Shown: piece after piece, positions 45,584 to 55,459 of the stretch
How positions within the stretch are numbered: position 1 is the stretch's first letter
Layout: the number at the start of each line of letters is the position of its first letter
Assembly (NCBI RefSeq): GCF_014192335.1
Contig: NZ_JACHXU010000037.1
Span: 1-63,486, forward strand
Origin: Aporhodopirellula rubra
GTDB taxonomy: Bacteria > Planctomycetota > Planctomycetia > Pirellulales > Pirellulaceae
Direction of reading: 5' to 3'
Length of the DNA stretch: 63,486 nt
Program-made: the position numbers and the translations under genes
The notes under the pieces: model-generated
Database searches by the model: none
Told to the model about the DNA's origin: nothing
Seen by the model: only the letters and a program-made list of their open reading frames with translations

Positions 45584-46512
45584 TGTGCTTCCTCCACGAC
45601 TTCGTTGCCGTTTCGTGTCGCGAGGGCATCGAGCAATTCGCGATCCATGAATTCGGATGCGAATCGGACGCTGCCGTCAACGTAGAGCATGTGCACGCCG
45701 CCGGGGTGCATGCTCTGGAACCCACCGTTGTTAGCCGCGTTGTGGACGTTGAGTTCTTTCATTGATGTGCCGAGCGAAACGACTGGATAGCCGACGACCC
45801 ATCTCGCGGTGCCCCATTTGACCTGACCGGCCGACGCAGCAGGCGGTCTCCAAAGGTAATCAGCCATGTCATAGGTCGTTTCACTAAATGCGAGCGTGTT
45901 GCTCGTTCCGTCGGTCACGTCTCGGAACCCGGTGGCCGGATTGTTGAAACCATAAGATGTCCAGTTCAAACCGAACATGCCGTCGTTCTTGGTCATGTAT
46001 GACGCCGTGCCCTCGCAGGCGAGATAACTCGACGGGCCGCCCGTTTCACCGTTGCTGGTATCGGGGACGAGTCGCGGTAGTGGCATCGAGGGACAGAGGT
46101 AAGTCGCGATTTCCTGAGCAGCGACTTCTTGATTGTAAGGGTCCGAATACGATTTGCTGAAATCGAATTGCGAGTACGTGTTGTCTTGTTCGAGGTAAGG
46201 CAAAACGGAAGCGAGTGGGCCGATGAAGTTGCTCAGCCGTGAGCCTTCGGGAAACTTGTTGAAGCTGCCGTGATAGTTGTGAAGAGCGAGGCCGATCTGT
46301 TTCAAGTTATTGCTGCACGACATGCGACGTGCGGCTTCGCGAGCGGCTTGGACGGCAGGCAAAAGCAGCCCGACGAGAACGCCGATGATCGCAATCACCA
46401 CGAGCAGTTCGACCAGCGTGAAGCCGGATCGTTTGGTGTCCGAGGGGCGGCGAACAATAGGCGACGAGGAAGGGAATTGGCATGTAGGCATGCATACATA
46501 TAGGCACTTCAT
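45580..46512 (-). CDS. DUF1559 prepilin-like protein
   Basis: The 310-residue protein contains the pseudopilin cleavage and helix region '[20 protein letters not shown]' and '[20 protein letters not shown]', followed by '[20 protein letters not shown]', and the C-terminal '[18 protein letters not shown]'. These are hallmarks of DUF1559. A roughly 40-residue leader precedes the helix. Start at ATG 46512, chosen for the 'GGAG' about 8 bases upstream. The TGA overlaps the GTG of the lipoprotein gene, the usual DUF1559-lipoprotein pair; the kelch/DUF4198 gene follows in the same direction. Confidence 0.92.
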   Translation of the reverse strand: MKCLYVCMPTCQFPSSSPIVRRPSDTKRSGFTLVELLVVIAIIGVLVGLLLPAVQAAREAARRMSCSNNLKQIGLALHNYHGSFNKFPEGSRLSNFIGPLASVLPYLEQDNTYSQFDFSKSYSDPYNQEVAAQEIATYLCPSMPLPRLVPDTSNGETGGPSSYLACEGTASYMTKNDGMFGLNWTSYGFNNPATGFRDVTDGTSNTLAFSETTYDMADYLWRPPAASAGQVKWGTARWVVGYPVVSLGTSMKELNVHNAANNGGFQSMHPGGVHMLYVDGSVRFASEFMDRELLDALATRNGNEVVEEAQ

Positions 46513-46763
46513 AGAAGGCTCCAGCGAAAGGGCACACGGAAGAAGGATCAATCCCGGAACAACAAATTCCGAGACGGGATCGAGCGTGGCTGGCTGGAGG
46601 GCGCGAGAGGCCCCTTGCTTGCTGCGTCGTCGACGAAACTAACTCTTATTGCGAATCAGTCTCAAGTAGTTTGGCCGTAGTCACGTTTTATTGCAAGTGT
46701 GTGCATGAAAAAAATTGGTTGTGAATTCAACTATGCAACTTGTTTGGTGCGATGGGGGCAATG

Positions 46764-47543
46764 TTATCCGTTGGCGGCCAACTCAAGGTTGTTCGTGTGA
46801 TGACTTAAAGCGTCCGGAATGGTGTATCGCACCAGGTACCAACCGCGTCCGAGTTTCGTTGCCGAGACGAGTTGATGCGGATCGCCGAGGCCACCGACGA
46901 ATGATTGAGGGCGGCTGGAATCGGGATGCCATTCCGCCCAGTCGTCGTGTGCTGAACCGCTCAGTTGCATGCGTATCGGACCGCTCTCGTTTCCCTCGAC
47001 GGCAGCGATGCAGAGTTCGTCGCCCGCTACGTTCGGCGACTGCAACAAAATCAACGTGGTCGGCCGGCCGAACGGATATGCCATGAACGGCCCCACGCCG
47101 GGGAGGTCGCCGTCGCGAGCGGGCCACTGATTGCGAAGCGGAGCGGCGAGATGTTCCAGTTCATTGACCTGGATCGCGATGCGAGCACGTTTGCCTTGCC
47201 ATGCGAGGGCGGAATGATTGATCACGATCCCGCACCACAACGCGGTCACCGTGGTGATCGCGAGCAGCGAGGCAGTCGAGCGGGCTCGTGAACCGTGATG
47301 AAATCGGAACAAACGCACGCAGGGAACTGCGATCGTGATCAGCGCCAGCAGGAGAACGGACGCGAAACCGAATACACGGATGAGTCCGCTCTCCTTGACG
47401 TTCGCCTGCATGCTTTCGAGCAAGTTCTCGCTTGATGACGACGGCCAGAACGCGAGTGACTCGAAACGTAAATCGAGCGCTGCCCATAAGGCGACGCCTA
47501 CGAGGGTGATGATGTGAACGATCCAGAAAACACGTGTTCGCAT
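46764..47543 (-). CDS. Hypothetical membrane protein
   Basis: The 259-residue protein has three likely membrane helices in its first half ('FWIVHIITLVGVALWAALDL', 'FASVLLLALITIAVPCV', 'LLAITTVTALWCGIVINH'). A soluble part with no recognised domain follows ('LGRGWYLVRYTIPDALSHHT' near the end). The ATG at 47543 has GGAG about 8 bases upstream, and codon composition looks coding throughout. The gene lies between the DUF1559 cluster and the terpene-cyclase-repeat gene, all on the minus strand, but gaps of about 125-250 bases separate them, so shared transcription is uncertain. Confidence 0.7.
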   Translation of the reverse strand: MRTRVFWIVHIITLVGVALWAALDLRFESLAFWPSSSSENLLESMQANVKESGLIRVFGFASVLLLALITIAVPCVRLFRFHHGSRARSTASLLAITTVTALWCGIVINHSALAWQGKRARIAIQVNELEHLAAPLRNQWPARDGDLPGVGPFMAYPFGRPTTLILLQSPNVAGDELCIAAVEGNESGPIRMQLSGSAHDDWAEWHPDSSRPQSFVGGLGDPHQLVSATKLGRGWYLVRYTIPDALSHHTNNLELAANG

Positions 47544-47668
47544 TCAGACTCCAACATGAGAGCATTTGTTGAAACAACGTCGCCAAACTTTCGAAGACTG
47601 AATTTGGGCGACAACGCGACTGGCGTTTGGCGCTGAGGCACCGCATGCCGATGGGAATGGTGCCGCCG

Positions 47669-48862
47669 TTAATCGCAGTAGGACAACGCCATCAACGCAA
47701 ACGAGGTGGCCAGGTTCTTGTCGTTCTCAAACCATCGTTGGTTGTCGTTGCTCCATGAGCCATCGTCGTTTTGTCGCCGGGCTAATTCGGCGATCAAGTC
47801 TGCACGCCAATCGTGTTCGAACCCGTCGGAATCTTTTAATTTCTGAATGCCGGCGGTTTTGAGTGCGGCGGCAAAGGTGTGGTAGTAGTAATAGAGTCCC
47901 GCCGTTCCCATGCCCGGGTTCTTCTCGACGGTGTAGTGATTCTCGATCCACTCAACGGCCGCTTTCACGCGTTTGTCTTCCGGCGTCAGCCCCGCGAAGA
48001 TCATGCTCTTGAGACCCGTGTAGGTCATCGAACCATAACTGCGAAGACCACCGTTTTCGGTGTAGCGTTCGTCGGACGTGCTGGGATCAATTTTGGTGGT
48101 GGGGATCTCATAGTAGAAGCCACCGTCGTCGATCTTGGATGCGAACGCGGTGTCGTTGTACTGCGAATCGAGGTTTTGACATCGCGACACGAATGCGAGG
48201 GCGCGTTGGATTGCGGGATCGGAGGCTTGCGTTTCGACGGCACGAAGGGCTTCGATCATGTAGGCCGTGTTCGACAAGTCGGGCCGGCCTGCACCGCCAT
48301 ATCCGACGCCGCCATACCATGGGTCCGAGGGATCACGTTCTCCTTCGGCGTATTGCAAATCGGTCACGAAAGCTTTGGCCCGTTGCAGGAGTTTGGAATA
48401 CTTGCCGGTTTTGTTGGCTTCGGCAAAGCACACCATCGCGACGCACGTTTCGTAGTTTTTGATCCGGCCATTGCCGTAGATTCCGCCGTCGGGTTTGACG
48501 AAACCTTCGAGGGCTTTGAGTCCCGCGGCAACGGTGGGATCGTTAACGGAATGACCGTTACGGATTGTTGATGTGATTGCCAGTGCGGTCACGCCGGGGC
48601 CGGCGCGGTCGGAGAAAGTGCCCGCCTCGGATTGGCCCTGCTGAGCGAGAAATTGAAAGCCCTTTTCGACAAGCTGACGCCGCTGTTTTTCGCTGGCGCT
48701 GGGGGCTGACTCGGCCGGTTGAGCGGTGTTGTCTTGGCCGGTGGGCAGTTTTTCCTGCGCCGACAGCACGTTTGTCGTGGCGAAAGCGGGCGTGACCGCG
48801 GCTAAGGAAAGGGCGAGAACAAATTTGCGACGCGCGTGGCGGAATTTCCGTCGTAGGTTCAT
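47669..48862 (-). CDS. Secreted prenyltransferase/squalene-oxidase-repeat protein
   Basis: The 397-residue protein has a signal peptide ('FVLALSLAAVTPAFA') and alpha/alpha-barrel repeats of the squalene-hopene cyclase/prenyltransferase type. Examples are 'GLKALEGFVKPDGGIYGNGR' and 'YETCVAMVCFAEANKTGK', and near the end 'LAELARRQNDDGSWSNDN' (here 'IAELARRQNDDGSWSNDNQR'). The repeats 'QxxDGSW' and 'GGfyY' are recognisable, but the DXDD catalytic motif of hopene cyclases is absent, so a non-enzymatic role is likely. Planctomycetes have many such secreted proteins of unknown role. Start at ATG 48862, with 'GGAA' upstream. A second family member lies at 59311-61140. Confidence 0.86.
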   Translation of the reverse strand: MNLRRKFRHARRKFVLALSLAAVTPAFATTNVLSAQEKLPTGQDNTAQPAESAPSASEKQRRQLVEKGFQFLAQQGQSEAGTFSDRAGPGVTALAITSTIRNGHSVNDPTVAAGLKALEGFVKPDGGIYGNGRIKNYETCVAMVCFAEANKTGKYSKLLQRAKAFVTDLQYAEGERDPSDPWYGGVGYGGAGRPDLSNTAYMIEALRAVETQASDPAIQRALAFVSRCQNLDSQYNDTAFASKIDDGGFYYEIPTTKIDPSTSDERYTENGGLRSYGSMTYTGLKSMIFAGLTPEDKRVKAAVEWIENHYTVEKNPGMGTAGLYYYYHTFAAALKTAGIQKLKDSDGFEHDWRADLIAELARRQNDDGSWSNDNQRWFENDKNLATSFALMALSYCD

Positions 48863-49181
48863 CTGGCGATTCCGGATAGTGACCGAGCTAGTAAGTCTGC
48901 CACGCGGTGCATACGCTTAATTGCCGGCCGTCACGCCGGGAAAGTGTGCGAAAAGACGGGCAGTCGTGACAGGCCAGATACCCAATGCACAGGGCGTGCC
49001 GAGTGCACAGGCAAAAGAAGGCCGCGACAGGAATCGCGAATGACGGCAACATCTCGCCGCAGGCTGAGCGGATGGCTATCGCGCCGCGTGATTCGAGCAG
49101 GTAATCACGCCGTACAATGCAGCCGTAAATGCCGCGGTGCGGTGACGCGCGGTGCAGGGCTCGGGCATCACACCACGCAAG
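48863..49181. other. Intergenic region, no gene seen
   Basis: The 319 bases between the terpene-cyclase-repeat gene and the stop of the cytochrome/ThuA gene contain no open frame with protein-like composition and no RNA element that I recognise. Confidence 0.4.
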
Positions 49182-52100
49182 TCAGTGCGTGGCGGATGCT
49201 TTTGGTTCGATCGTGATTGCCATCACCATCGGCGCGCTCACGTCGTCGCCTTTGACCAGTTCGATCGTCTCGACGCGTTTATCGAGTCGTGGTGAGACGG
49301 CGAGATAGCGAATTTGTTGGTCACCCAATGCGAACGCAAATTCGCTTTCCGGTACATCGACGCGCCGGATGTAGTCGGCAAAATGAATTCCGTTGACGAG
49401 CGGATGATCTTCGGTTTGTCCATCCTCGTACCGGAATCGGACCACCATTGAGATCGTTCGTTTCTGGCTGTACGGGAAACTCCAACCGCCCACGCCGCTC
49501 AACATGTGGATCGATTTTATCGCTGCATTGCACGCCAACGTGACGCTCTTAGGCATTTGCGGAGGCAGTTCGGCGTTTGGGCCATTGAGCAAGATGATGT
49601 TCGGTTTTGTTCCGCCGAGCGGATCGACCAATTCGAACGGAACACCGCGAAACGTTTTGGTTGTCCAATCGGAAAAGACCATTCGGTCGGGGCCGTGGTT
49701 GCCGCCGCCGAACATCCCTTTGGTGCTGATCGCGGTGGCGACTCGGTCGAGAGGCAGCGGGACATATTGTCCTTTCTTGGTCAGGAATTCGAGCAGGTCG
49801 GTCATGCCATCGGGTTTGATCGCGTTTTCAAAACCTTCGGGCATGATGGACTTCGTCGACATCACGAGTTCTTCGATATCCTCACGCAGAACGCTCTGTC
49901 GTTTGCCTGCGGTATCGAAGAGTTCGATCGACGTTTTCGATTCCGAGGCCAACATGCCGCTGAGTACGAGACCGTCGAGAGTCAGCAAGGTGTACGCACG
50001 GAAGTTGCCTTCGACGTTACGACTTGGATCAAGGATATGGGTCAGTAATTCTTTTTTGGGGTGAACGGCCATGCCGGTGAGGTTCGGTCCGACTTCCGCG
50101 CCAATGTCACCATGGATATGGCATTTGGAGCAGTGTTCTTTGAAGATCGCTAGACCGCGAGTGGCATCACCGGTTCGTTCGGCGGTGACCAGGTATTGAT
50201 CGAGGACGCGTTGTCGGTCTTGGTTCGGCATTGAGCCTCCTCTTTGCAGCAACTCCGCGGCGAGCGATTTGACATTGGGATCCGGGTGCGTGGCGAGTGC
50301 CTGTTTTTGATCGAGGGCGAGTTCATCGAGCGACATTTCGCCTTTTTGAGCCGCTTCGAGTAACGCCATGGTCGAGGCCGGACGTTTAAGTAATTGCCGG
50401 ATCGCGACTTGTTTCAACGATGGCGTCATCGCGGCGAGCCGTGAGACGATTTCGTTGCCGATCTGTTTCCACTGTGACGATTCGAGTGCGTTGAGAATGC
50501 CGATCGAGAGTTGCGGCGAGGTGCGTGGGGTAACTTCGTCGAGCAAATCGATCGCGGCGTCTTCGTTTTCGGGGCGAAATTCGACGAGTTGTTTGGCCGC
50601 GTTGATGCGGTCCTTGTCTGAGGCGTCTTCGTCCTGAACGCTTTGGAGCAGTCGATCGCTGATTTCGTCGGCGTATCGCGACAACGATTCGCTGCCCCAC
50701 CCGATTGCAAGTTTAATGAGGGTGGCTTTCGCGCCTGGCTCGGCGCGTTCGAGCACTTCCGCTAGCTGGGCTTCGATCTGGGGCGTGATGGTGACGTTGC
50801 GTTTGGGTTTCCAGCCACGTTCGAGACCTTGCAGCACCGAGGCGACGACGCGTGGGTCGGTTTTCCGAAGCCCCGCGACGAGTTGAGCAGAGTTTGCGAT
50901 TTCGCGTCCCCGTGCATGGTGTTCGGCAACACGGGTAATGATTGATAACGCGGCATCGGGTAAGGATTCCACGTTCGCGAGCGAGGCTAAAACGGAGTCG
51001 CTGTTGTGGGCCGCGGCGCTGGTCATGGCGTCGGGAATCCACCGATCGGCGAGGTTCGTGTGGTTGGTCATCATGTGCAACAACGCATCGCCGCTGTTGG
51101 GATGAGCCGGCAGATCGGCGAGAGCGAGCGTTGCGGCGAGACGCACGTGGGCGTCGGAGTCGCGATGCAGGTTTGCGGCCAACAATGCTTCCACGGACGA
51201 AGCGATCTGAGGTAGTACTTGAACCGCGTTGCGTCGTACGCCAGCGGATGGATGACGCAGGGCGGCGAACACGGCTTGATTGGCGGCCGGGTTGGATCCG
51301 TCGAGGACGCCGAGACCTTGCATTGTCCAGAGTGCGTGGATTGCACCGACGTTGAGTCCGATCGCATCGGTTTGTTCGTCGGCGGTCAACGCGATCAAGG
51401 CGTCGATAACATCTCGCTCACCGCGCTCGACGAGCAAACGCTGCGCGTGTTTACGGACCAGCATCGTCGGATGAGTCAACGCGTCGACGAGTTGTTGAGG
51501 CGTCGCCGACGACAGAGTCGGGTACGGATTGCCGTTGGAGTCATTCGCGACGACGCGGTAGATCCGACCGTGCGTTTTGTCTCGTAGGTCGGTTTCGTAT
51601 GCCTGCCCTTTGCCGGTCCTGAAACCTTCGGGGGTTGGGTTGTGTTGGACGATGTAGTTGTACCAATCGATGACCCAGACTTGCCCGTCGGGCCCGATTT
51701 CGGACATGATCGGCGCGGTCCATTCGTCGTCGGAGGCGAGCAAGTTGAAGGGGCTCGTTGAATGAAAGTCGCTGCCCGTGTCACGCAAAACAAACGAACC
51801 GACCAAGTGGCCGGTGGGGCCGTTCACGAACGCGACGCGGTTCCAATATTCCTGCGGGAATTCACGCGCCGTGTAGAGAGCGTGGCCAGCCGCGGCGGTG
51901 TAGCCGCCATGGTGATCGACCTGACGTACGTTTTCGGTGATCGGGTCAAAGTCGTTGGTGTCGGCGATCGACGACAGCGTCAACGAGGTAGCCCAACCGC
52001 GAACGCTTTCGTAATACCGGTTCGGGATCGGCATGAAGATGCTGGGGTTGCCGTTGGCCGTCGATCCGAAGATCAGCCCCTCTTCGCTGATGCTGAGTCC

Positions 52101-53543
52101 CCAGGTGTTGTTGTTAGTCGAACGAATGAATTCCACTTCACTGCCGTCGGGACGCATCCGAAAGAAGCCCATCCGGAAGCGTTGTTGTTTCTTGCCGTCG
52201 GCGATGGGTTGGGAGTTGTTGTAACCCTGCATCGCCCAGACCCAGTTGTCGAGTCCGTATTGAAAGTTACTAACGCCACCGTGTGTGTCGCCGAGTTCCC
52301 AGTTACTGAACAATACTTTTCGGACGTCGGCCCGGTCGTCGCCGTCGGTGTCTTTGAGATACAGCGTTTCGATTCCGTTTTGGACAATGACGCCGCCGCG
52401 ATGAAACGTGATGCTGGTGGGGATGCTCAGGCCGTCAGCGAAGACGGTGAAACGATCGGCTTTCCCGTCACGGTCAGTGTCCTCGCAGATGCGGATTCGA
52501 TCGCGTCCACCTCCGGGCGGTTGCAATTCGTTGGGGTAGTCGACTGTTTCGGCGACCCATAAACGACCGTCTTCGTCCCACGACATGCAAATCGGTTTGC
52601 CTTCGAGTTGCGGTTCGGACACGAACAACTCGACGTGGAAGTCTTGGGGGACAACCAAGTGTTTTATCGATTCTTCGGGTGCGAGCGGTTTCTGCATCCG
52701 GCTGACGGGCTTGCCCTGCACGCCCCACTTTTCCGATGGCGTGTAGTTCGGGATTTTGGCGCCGACGTCGATGTATTCGAACGGTTTGCGATCGTCGGGC
52801 ATCGCTGTCATTTCGGGGACAGGAAAGGGTTTTTCGTTGAGGTAGGGGCCCGCGTCCTTCGGATCGCCGCCCGCGGCCCAGCGGATTCCTCGTTCGACGA
52901 GGTTCTGAAAACCGGGGTTGGTCCAGGTTCGGGAATCGTGACCGGATGCGGTGTAGAAGACGCGGCCTTTGCCTGCGGTGCGAACCCATGTCCATGGTTC
53001 ACGTCCCTCTTCATCGACGCGGTATTCCAGGACGGTGCGATCGAGTTCGTTGTGCAAGTGATGCACGTAGGTCTCGTCCCAACTTCGGAAGCCGCCGTAG
53101 TCTCGCATTAGTTCGTGGTCAGGTGCGGCGATCTCGGCTTGAAACACGCCCGTGCCGTGACGTTGAAATTGGGCGCCCATGAGTGCAACCAGATCAGGCT
53201 GATTGCGGAAGCAATACGACGCACAGTGCAGAGGCACGAACCCGCCGCCTTCGTTGACGTACTGTAGAATCGCCTCGGCATGCACTCGGTCGACCTCATC
53301 GATGTTCGCATAGAGAACCAGTGCGTCGTATCGTTTGAGGTTTTCGAGTGTGAGGGTCGACACGTCATCGGTGTAGATCAGCGAGATCCTCTGATCCGCC
53401 ATGAAAGGCTGCAACTCATCAAACCTTGCTTTGGGTTGATGGTGTCCTTTGTCACCGAGGAACAACGCGTTGATATCCGCGGCGGATGCGGCAGATATCA
53501 ACGACGAACACAGAATGCAAATCAGGATGCGCAGCACGGTCAT
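49182..53543 (-). CDS. ThuA - PVC-type membrane-bound dehydrogenase - HEAT - c-type cytochrome protein
   Basis: This 1453-residue secreted protein has several parts. After a signal peptide ('LRILICILCSSLISAASA') comes a ThuA-like domain (about 20-235: 'GGGFVPLHCASYCFRNQP', 'DETYVHHLHNELDRTVL'). A beta-propeller-type PVC dehydrogenase domain (TIGR02604-like) follows from about 290 to 640, with 'EGLIFGSTANGNPSIFMP' and 'AAGHALYTAREFPQEYWNRV'. HEAT-type helical repeats run to about 1100, then a heme-binding 'CSKCH' motif (C1138, C1141, H1142) of the PVC cytochrome family. A C-terminal NPCBM-like domain ('SGVGGWSFPYSQKRT') closes the protein. Such proteins are thought to oxidise sugars or other substrates outside the cytoplasm and pass electrons to a cytochrome chain. 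The downstream Gfo/Idh/MocA gene fits sugar metabolism. Start at ATG 53543. Confidence 0.9.
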   Translation of the reverse strand: MTVLRILICILCSSLISAASAADINALFLGDKGHHQPKARFDELQPFMADQRISLIYTDDVSTLTLENLKRYDALVLYANIDEVDRVHAEAILQYVNEGGGFVPLHCASYCFRNQPDLVALMGAQFQRHGTGVFQAEIAAPDHELMRDYGGFRSWDETYVHHLHNELDRTVLEYRVDEEGREPWTWVRTAGKGRVFYTASGHDSRTWTNPGFQNLVERGIRWAAGGDPKDAGPYLNEKPFPVPEMTAMPDDRKPFEYIDVGAKIPNYTPSEKWGVQGKPVSRMQKPLAPEESIKHLVVPQDFHVELFVSEPQLEGKPICMSWDEDGRLWVAETVDYPNELQPPGGGRDRIRICEDTDRDGKADRFTVFADGLSIPTSITFHRGGVIVQNGIETLYLKDTDGDDRADVRKVLFSNWELGDTHGGVSNFQYGLDNWVWAMQGYNNSQPIADGKKQQRFRMGFFRMRPDGSEVEFIRSTNNNTWGLSISEEGLIFGSTANGNPSIFMPIPNRYYESVRGWATSLTLSSIADTNDFDPITENVRQVDHHGGYTAAAGHALYTAREFPQEYWNRVAFVNGPTGHLVGSFVLRDTGSDFHSTSPFNLLASDDEWTAPIMSEIGPDGQVWVIDWYNYIVQHNPTPEGFRTGKGQAYETDLRDKTHGRIYRVVANDSNGNPYPTLSSATPQQLVDALTHPTMLVRKHAQRLLVERGERDVIDALIALTADEQTDAIGLNVGAIHALWTMQGLGVLDGSNPAANQAVFAALRHPSAGVRRNAVQVLPQIASSVEALLAANLHRDSDAHVRLAATLALADLPAHPNSGDALLHMMTNHTNLADRWIPDAMTSAAAHNSDSVLASLANVESLPDAALSIITRVAEHHARGREIANSAQLVAGLRKTDPRVVASVLQGLERGWKPKRNVTITPQIEAQLAEVLERAEPGAKATLIKLAIGWGSESLSRYADEISDRLLQSVQDEDASDKDRINAAKQLVEFRPENEDAAIDLLDEVTPRTSPQLSIGILNALESSQWKQIGNEIVSRLAAMTPSLKQVAIRQLLKRPASTMALLEAAQKGEMSLDELALDQKQALATHPDPNVKSLAAELLQRGGSMPNQDRQRVLDQYLVTAERTGDATRGLAIFKEHCSKCHIHGDIGAEVGPNLTGMAVHPKKELLTHILDPSRNVEGNFRAYTLLTLDGLVLSGMLASESKTSIELFDTAGKRQSVLREDIEELVMSTKSIMPEGFENAIKPDGMTDLLEFLTKKGQYVPLPLDRVATAISTKGMFGGGNHGPDRMVFSDWTTKTFRGVPFELVDPLGGTKPNIILLNGPNAELPPQMPKSVTLACNAAIKSIHMLSGVGGWSFPYSQKRTISMVVRFRYEDGQTEDHPLVNGIHFADYIRRVDVPESEFAFALGDQQIRYLAVSPRLDKRVETIELVKGDDVSAPMVMAITIEPKASATH

Positions 53544-53602
53544 GTTGGGATGGTGGGGGAAGGAGGGAGGCGGGTGACGCGTGAATCGGTGCAACAGAAA
53601 GT

Positions 53603-54763
53603 TTACGAGCCCGAGATGGCGGGCTCGAGCGACGAGTCGGATGGTGCCAGCGTGAATTTGGGCAATCGTACGATTTCACCGCCTTTGAGTGCCGACTCGT
53701 GAGCGCAAATCCCAACGCAGGTCCAGTTTGCCGAGGTGGTCGCGTTCGGCCGTGGGTCGCGTCCGTCTCGGATCGCACTGACAAATTCGTGAACCAAGTG
53801 CGGGTGAGATCCGCCATGGCCGCCGCCCTGGACGAACGAAAGGTGTTCGCTGTCGTGGATCTCTTTGGGTAGCGTGAATCGCTGGATCGGCTCAGGCAGC
53901 AAGTGTGCGAAGTCCGGTACCTCGACCTCTTGCGCGATCTCGGGTTCTGGTTTCTTGGCCGTGTGCAGAACGTGAGGTTCGTTTTCGATCAACGTCCATT
54001 CGAAACTCTTCTTCGTTCCGTACACGTCAAAGCTCTCGCGATATTGACGTGCGACGTCGTAGAGTGCTCGCCAAACATGTGCAGTCAAATCCGTGTCACG
54101 AATTTTGATGTGACAGGCTTCGACGGCAAACCGGTTGCCTGACTTTTTCGCAATGTCATCACGCACGGTTCCCGAGCCAAAGCAGCTGACGTATTCGGCC
54201 AACCCGTCGACCAAACCCAAGCAGGGGCTGACGACGTGCGTGGCGTAGTGCATTGGGATCATTTCTTCCCAGTACGACGGCCACCCGTCCATGTCTTGCG
54301 GGTGAGAGGCGGCGATGTGTTGGATCTTCCCGAGTTCGCCGTTTTCGTACATCTGTTTGATGAACAGGAATTCGCGGCTGTACACGACGGTTTCGGCCAT
54401 CATGTATTTCAGTCCCGTTTCCTCAACTTTCTCGACGATTTGCCGGCACTCTTCGATCGTCGTCGCCATCGGCACTGTGCACATCACGTGCTTGCCTGCG
54501 TTGAGCGCCTCCAACGTCATCGACGCGTGATCACCGATCGGGCTGTTGATGTGCACGCAATCGATATCAGGATCCGCCAGGACGTCACCGTAATCGGTAT
54601 AGCGTCGCGAAATGTTGAATTGGTCGCCGGTCTCATTGAGTTTCTTTTCGTCACGACGGCAGATCGCAACGACCTCTGCATCCGGGTGTGCTTGATAGAT
54701 AGGGATGAACTCCGAGCCGAAACCCAAGCCGACCATCGCCATTTTTACTTTATTGCTAGTCAT
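53603..54763 (-). CDS. Gfo/Idh/MocA-family oxidoreductase
   Basis: This NAD(P)-dependent sugar or inositol-type oxidoreductase has 386 residues. It shows the Rossmann start 'VKMAMVGLGFGSEFIPIYQ', then 'DPDIDCVHINSPIGDHASMT' and 'GKHVMCTVPMATTIEECRQI', which contains the position of the usual catalytic 'EKP' Lys (here 'VPM', so the typical Lys is not conserved at this site). The C-terminal alpha/beta domain contains 'HGGSHPHLVHEFVSAIRDGR'. The ATG at 54763 is preferred over the TTG at 54766; 'GTGAGAA' lies upstream. It is encoded just upstream of the ThuA-cytochrome gene in the same direction, so the two are probably one unit. Confidence 0.9.
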   Translation of the reverse strand: MTSNKVKMAMVGLGFGSEFIPIYQAHPDAEVVAICRRDEKKLNETGDQFNISRRYTDYGDVLADPDIDCVHINSPIGDHASMTLEALNAGKHVMCTVPMATTIEECRQIVEKVEETGLKYMMAETVVYSREFLFIKQMYENGELGKIQHIAASHPQDMDGWPSYWEEMIPMHYATHVVSPCLGLVDGLAEYVSCFGSGTVRDDIAKKSGNRFAVEACHIKIRDTDLTAHVWRALYDVARQYRESFDVYGTKKSFEWTLIENEPHVLHTAKKPEPEIAQEVEVPDFAHLLPEPIQRFTLPKEIHDSEHLSFVQGGGHGGSHPHLVHEFVSAIRDGRDPRPNATTSANWTCVGICAHESALKGGEIVRLPKFTLAPSDSSLEPAISGS

Positions 54764-55459
54764 CAATTCTCACTTTTCGGTGCTAGGTGGGGGACGTTGC
54801 TGCAGAACGAGGAGTGGCAGACCGGTGTGCGGTGAGCTCATGCTAAGGGCGTCGTTCCTCGCAGTCGGCAGCATTTTGCGTCGAAGTTCATTCTAGATCG
54901 CGTGCAGAATGGGGGAATGCATTTCCACGCTGCTTGTATGTGATATTTAACAGCTGGCCGAGAATTCGCGTCTTACAACGGAAGCCGCAGAAAATCAAAA
55001 TTTCGTGGCGGATTCGATCAACAGGTGCAACTAACTCAGAAGAACGGTGCCGTTGGGTGATCGCAGACTCACCAAATTCGCTGAGAAATACCCATGTCGT
55101 TGTTGAACGTTCGACGGTTTTCGCCGCGTGCTTGGCGAGTTTTTCGACCAAACTGGTCGAGGAAATCGGGGGCGTTGGCCGCCGACGGATCGAGGGTTCC
55201 TGACGCGGCAGGCCCCGCGGCACTTTTACATGACTCGCAAACCGCTCGATTGAGGCGCTCGTCAAAATCAGAACACCGGCAGCACATCTCGGATGTTTGG
55301 TGAAATTGCGTATTTTTGACGACAAAATTTACGGTCGTGGAAACCACGTGTCGCATCGGGTGGCGGTTGACCGCGTCATCGTCATTGACTTTTTGCCGTG
55401 TGCCGAACTGCAGGCGGCAATACACTCCTCTTCTCTCCTTTTCTGACTATCAGGATCCC
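54764..55459. other. Intergenic region without a convincing gene
   Basis: The 696 bases between the divergent oxidoreductase and EF-hand genes contain a minus-strand frame (54888-55325) with no recognisable domain or ribosome-binding site. No RNA element or repeat was recognised. The promoters of both flanking genes should lie here. Confidence 0.45.

Noticed and set aside
54888..55325. 145-residue minus-strand ORF in the intergenic region before the EF-hand gene
   Set aside because: No domain, no ribosome-binding site, and it overlaps promoter space; not enough support to call a gene.
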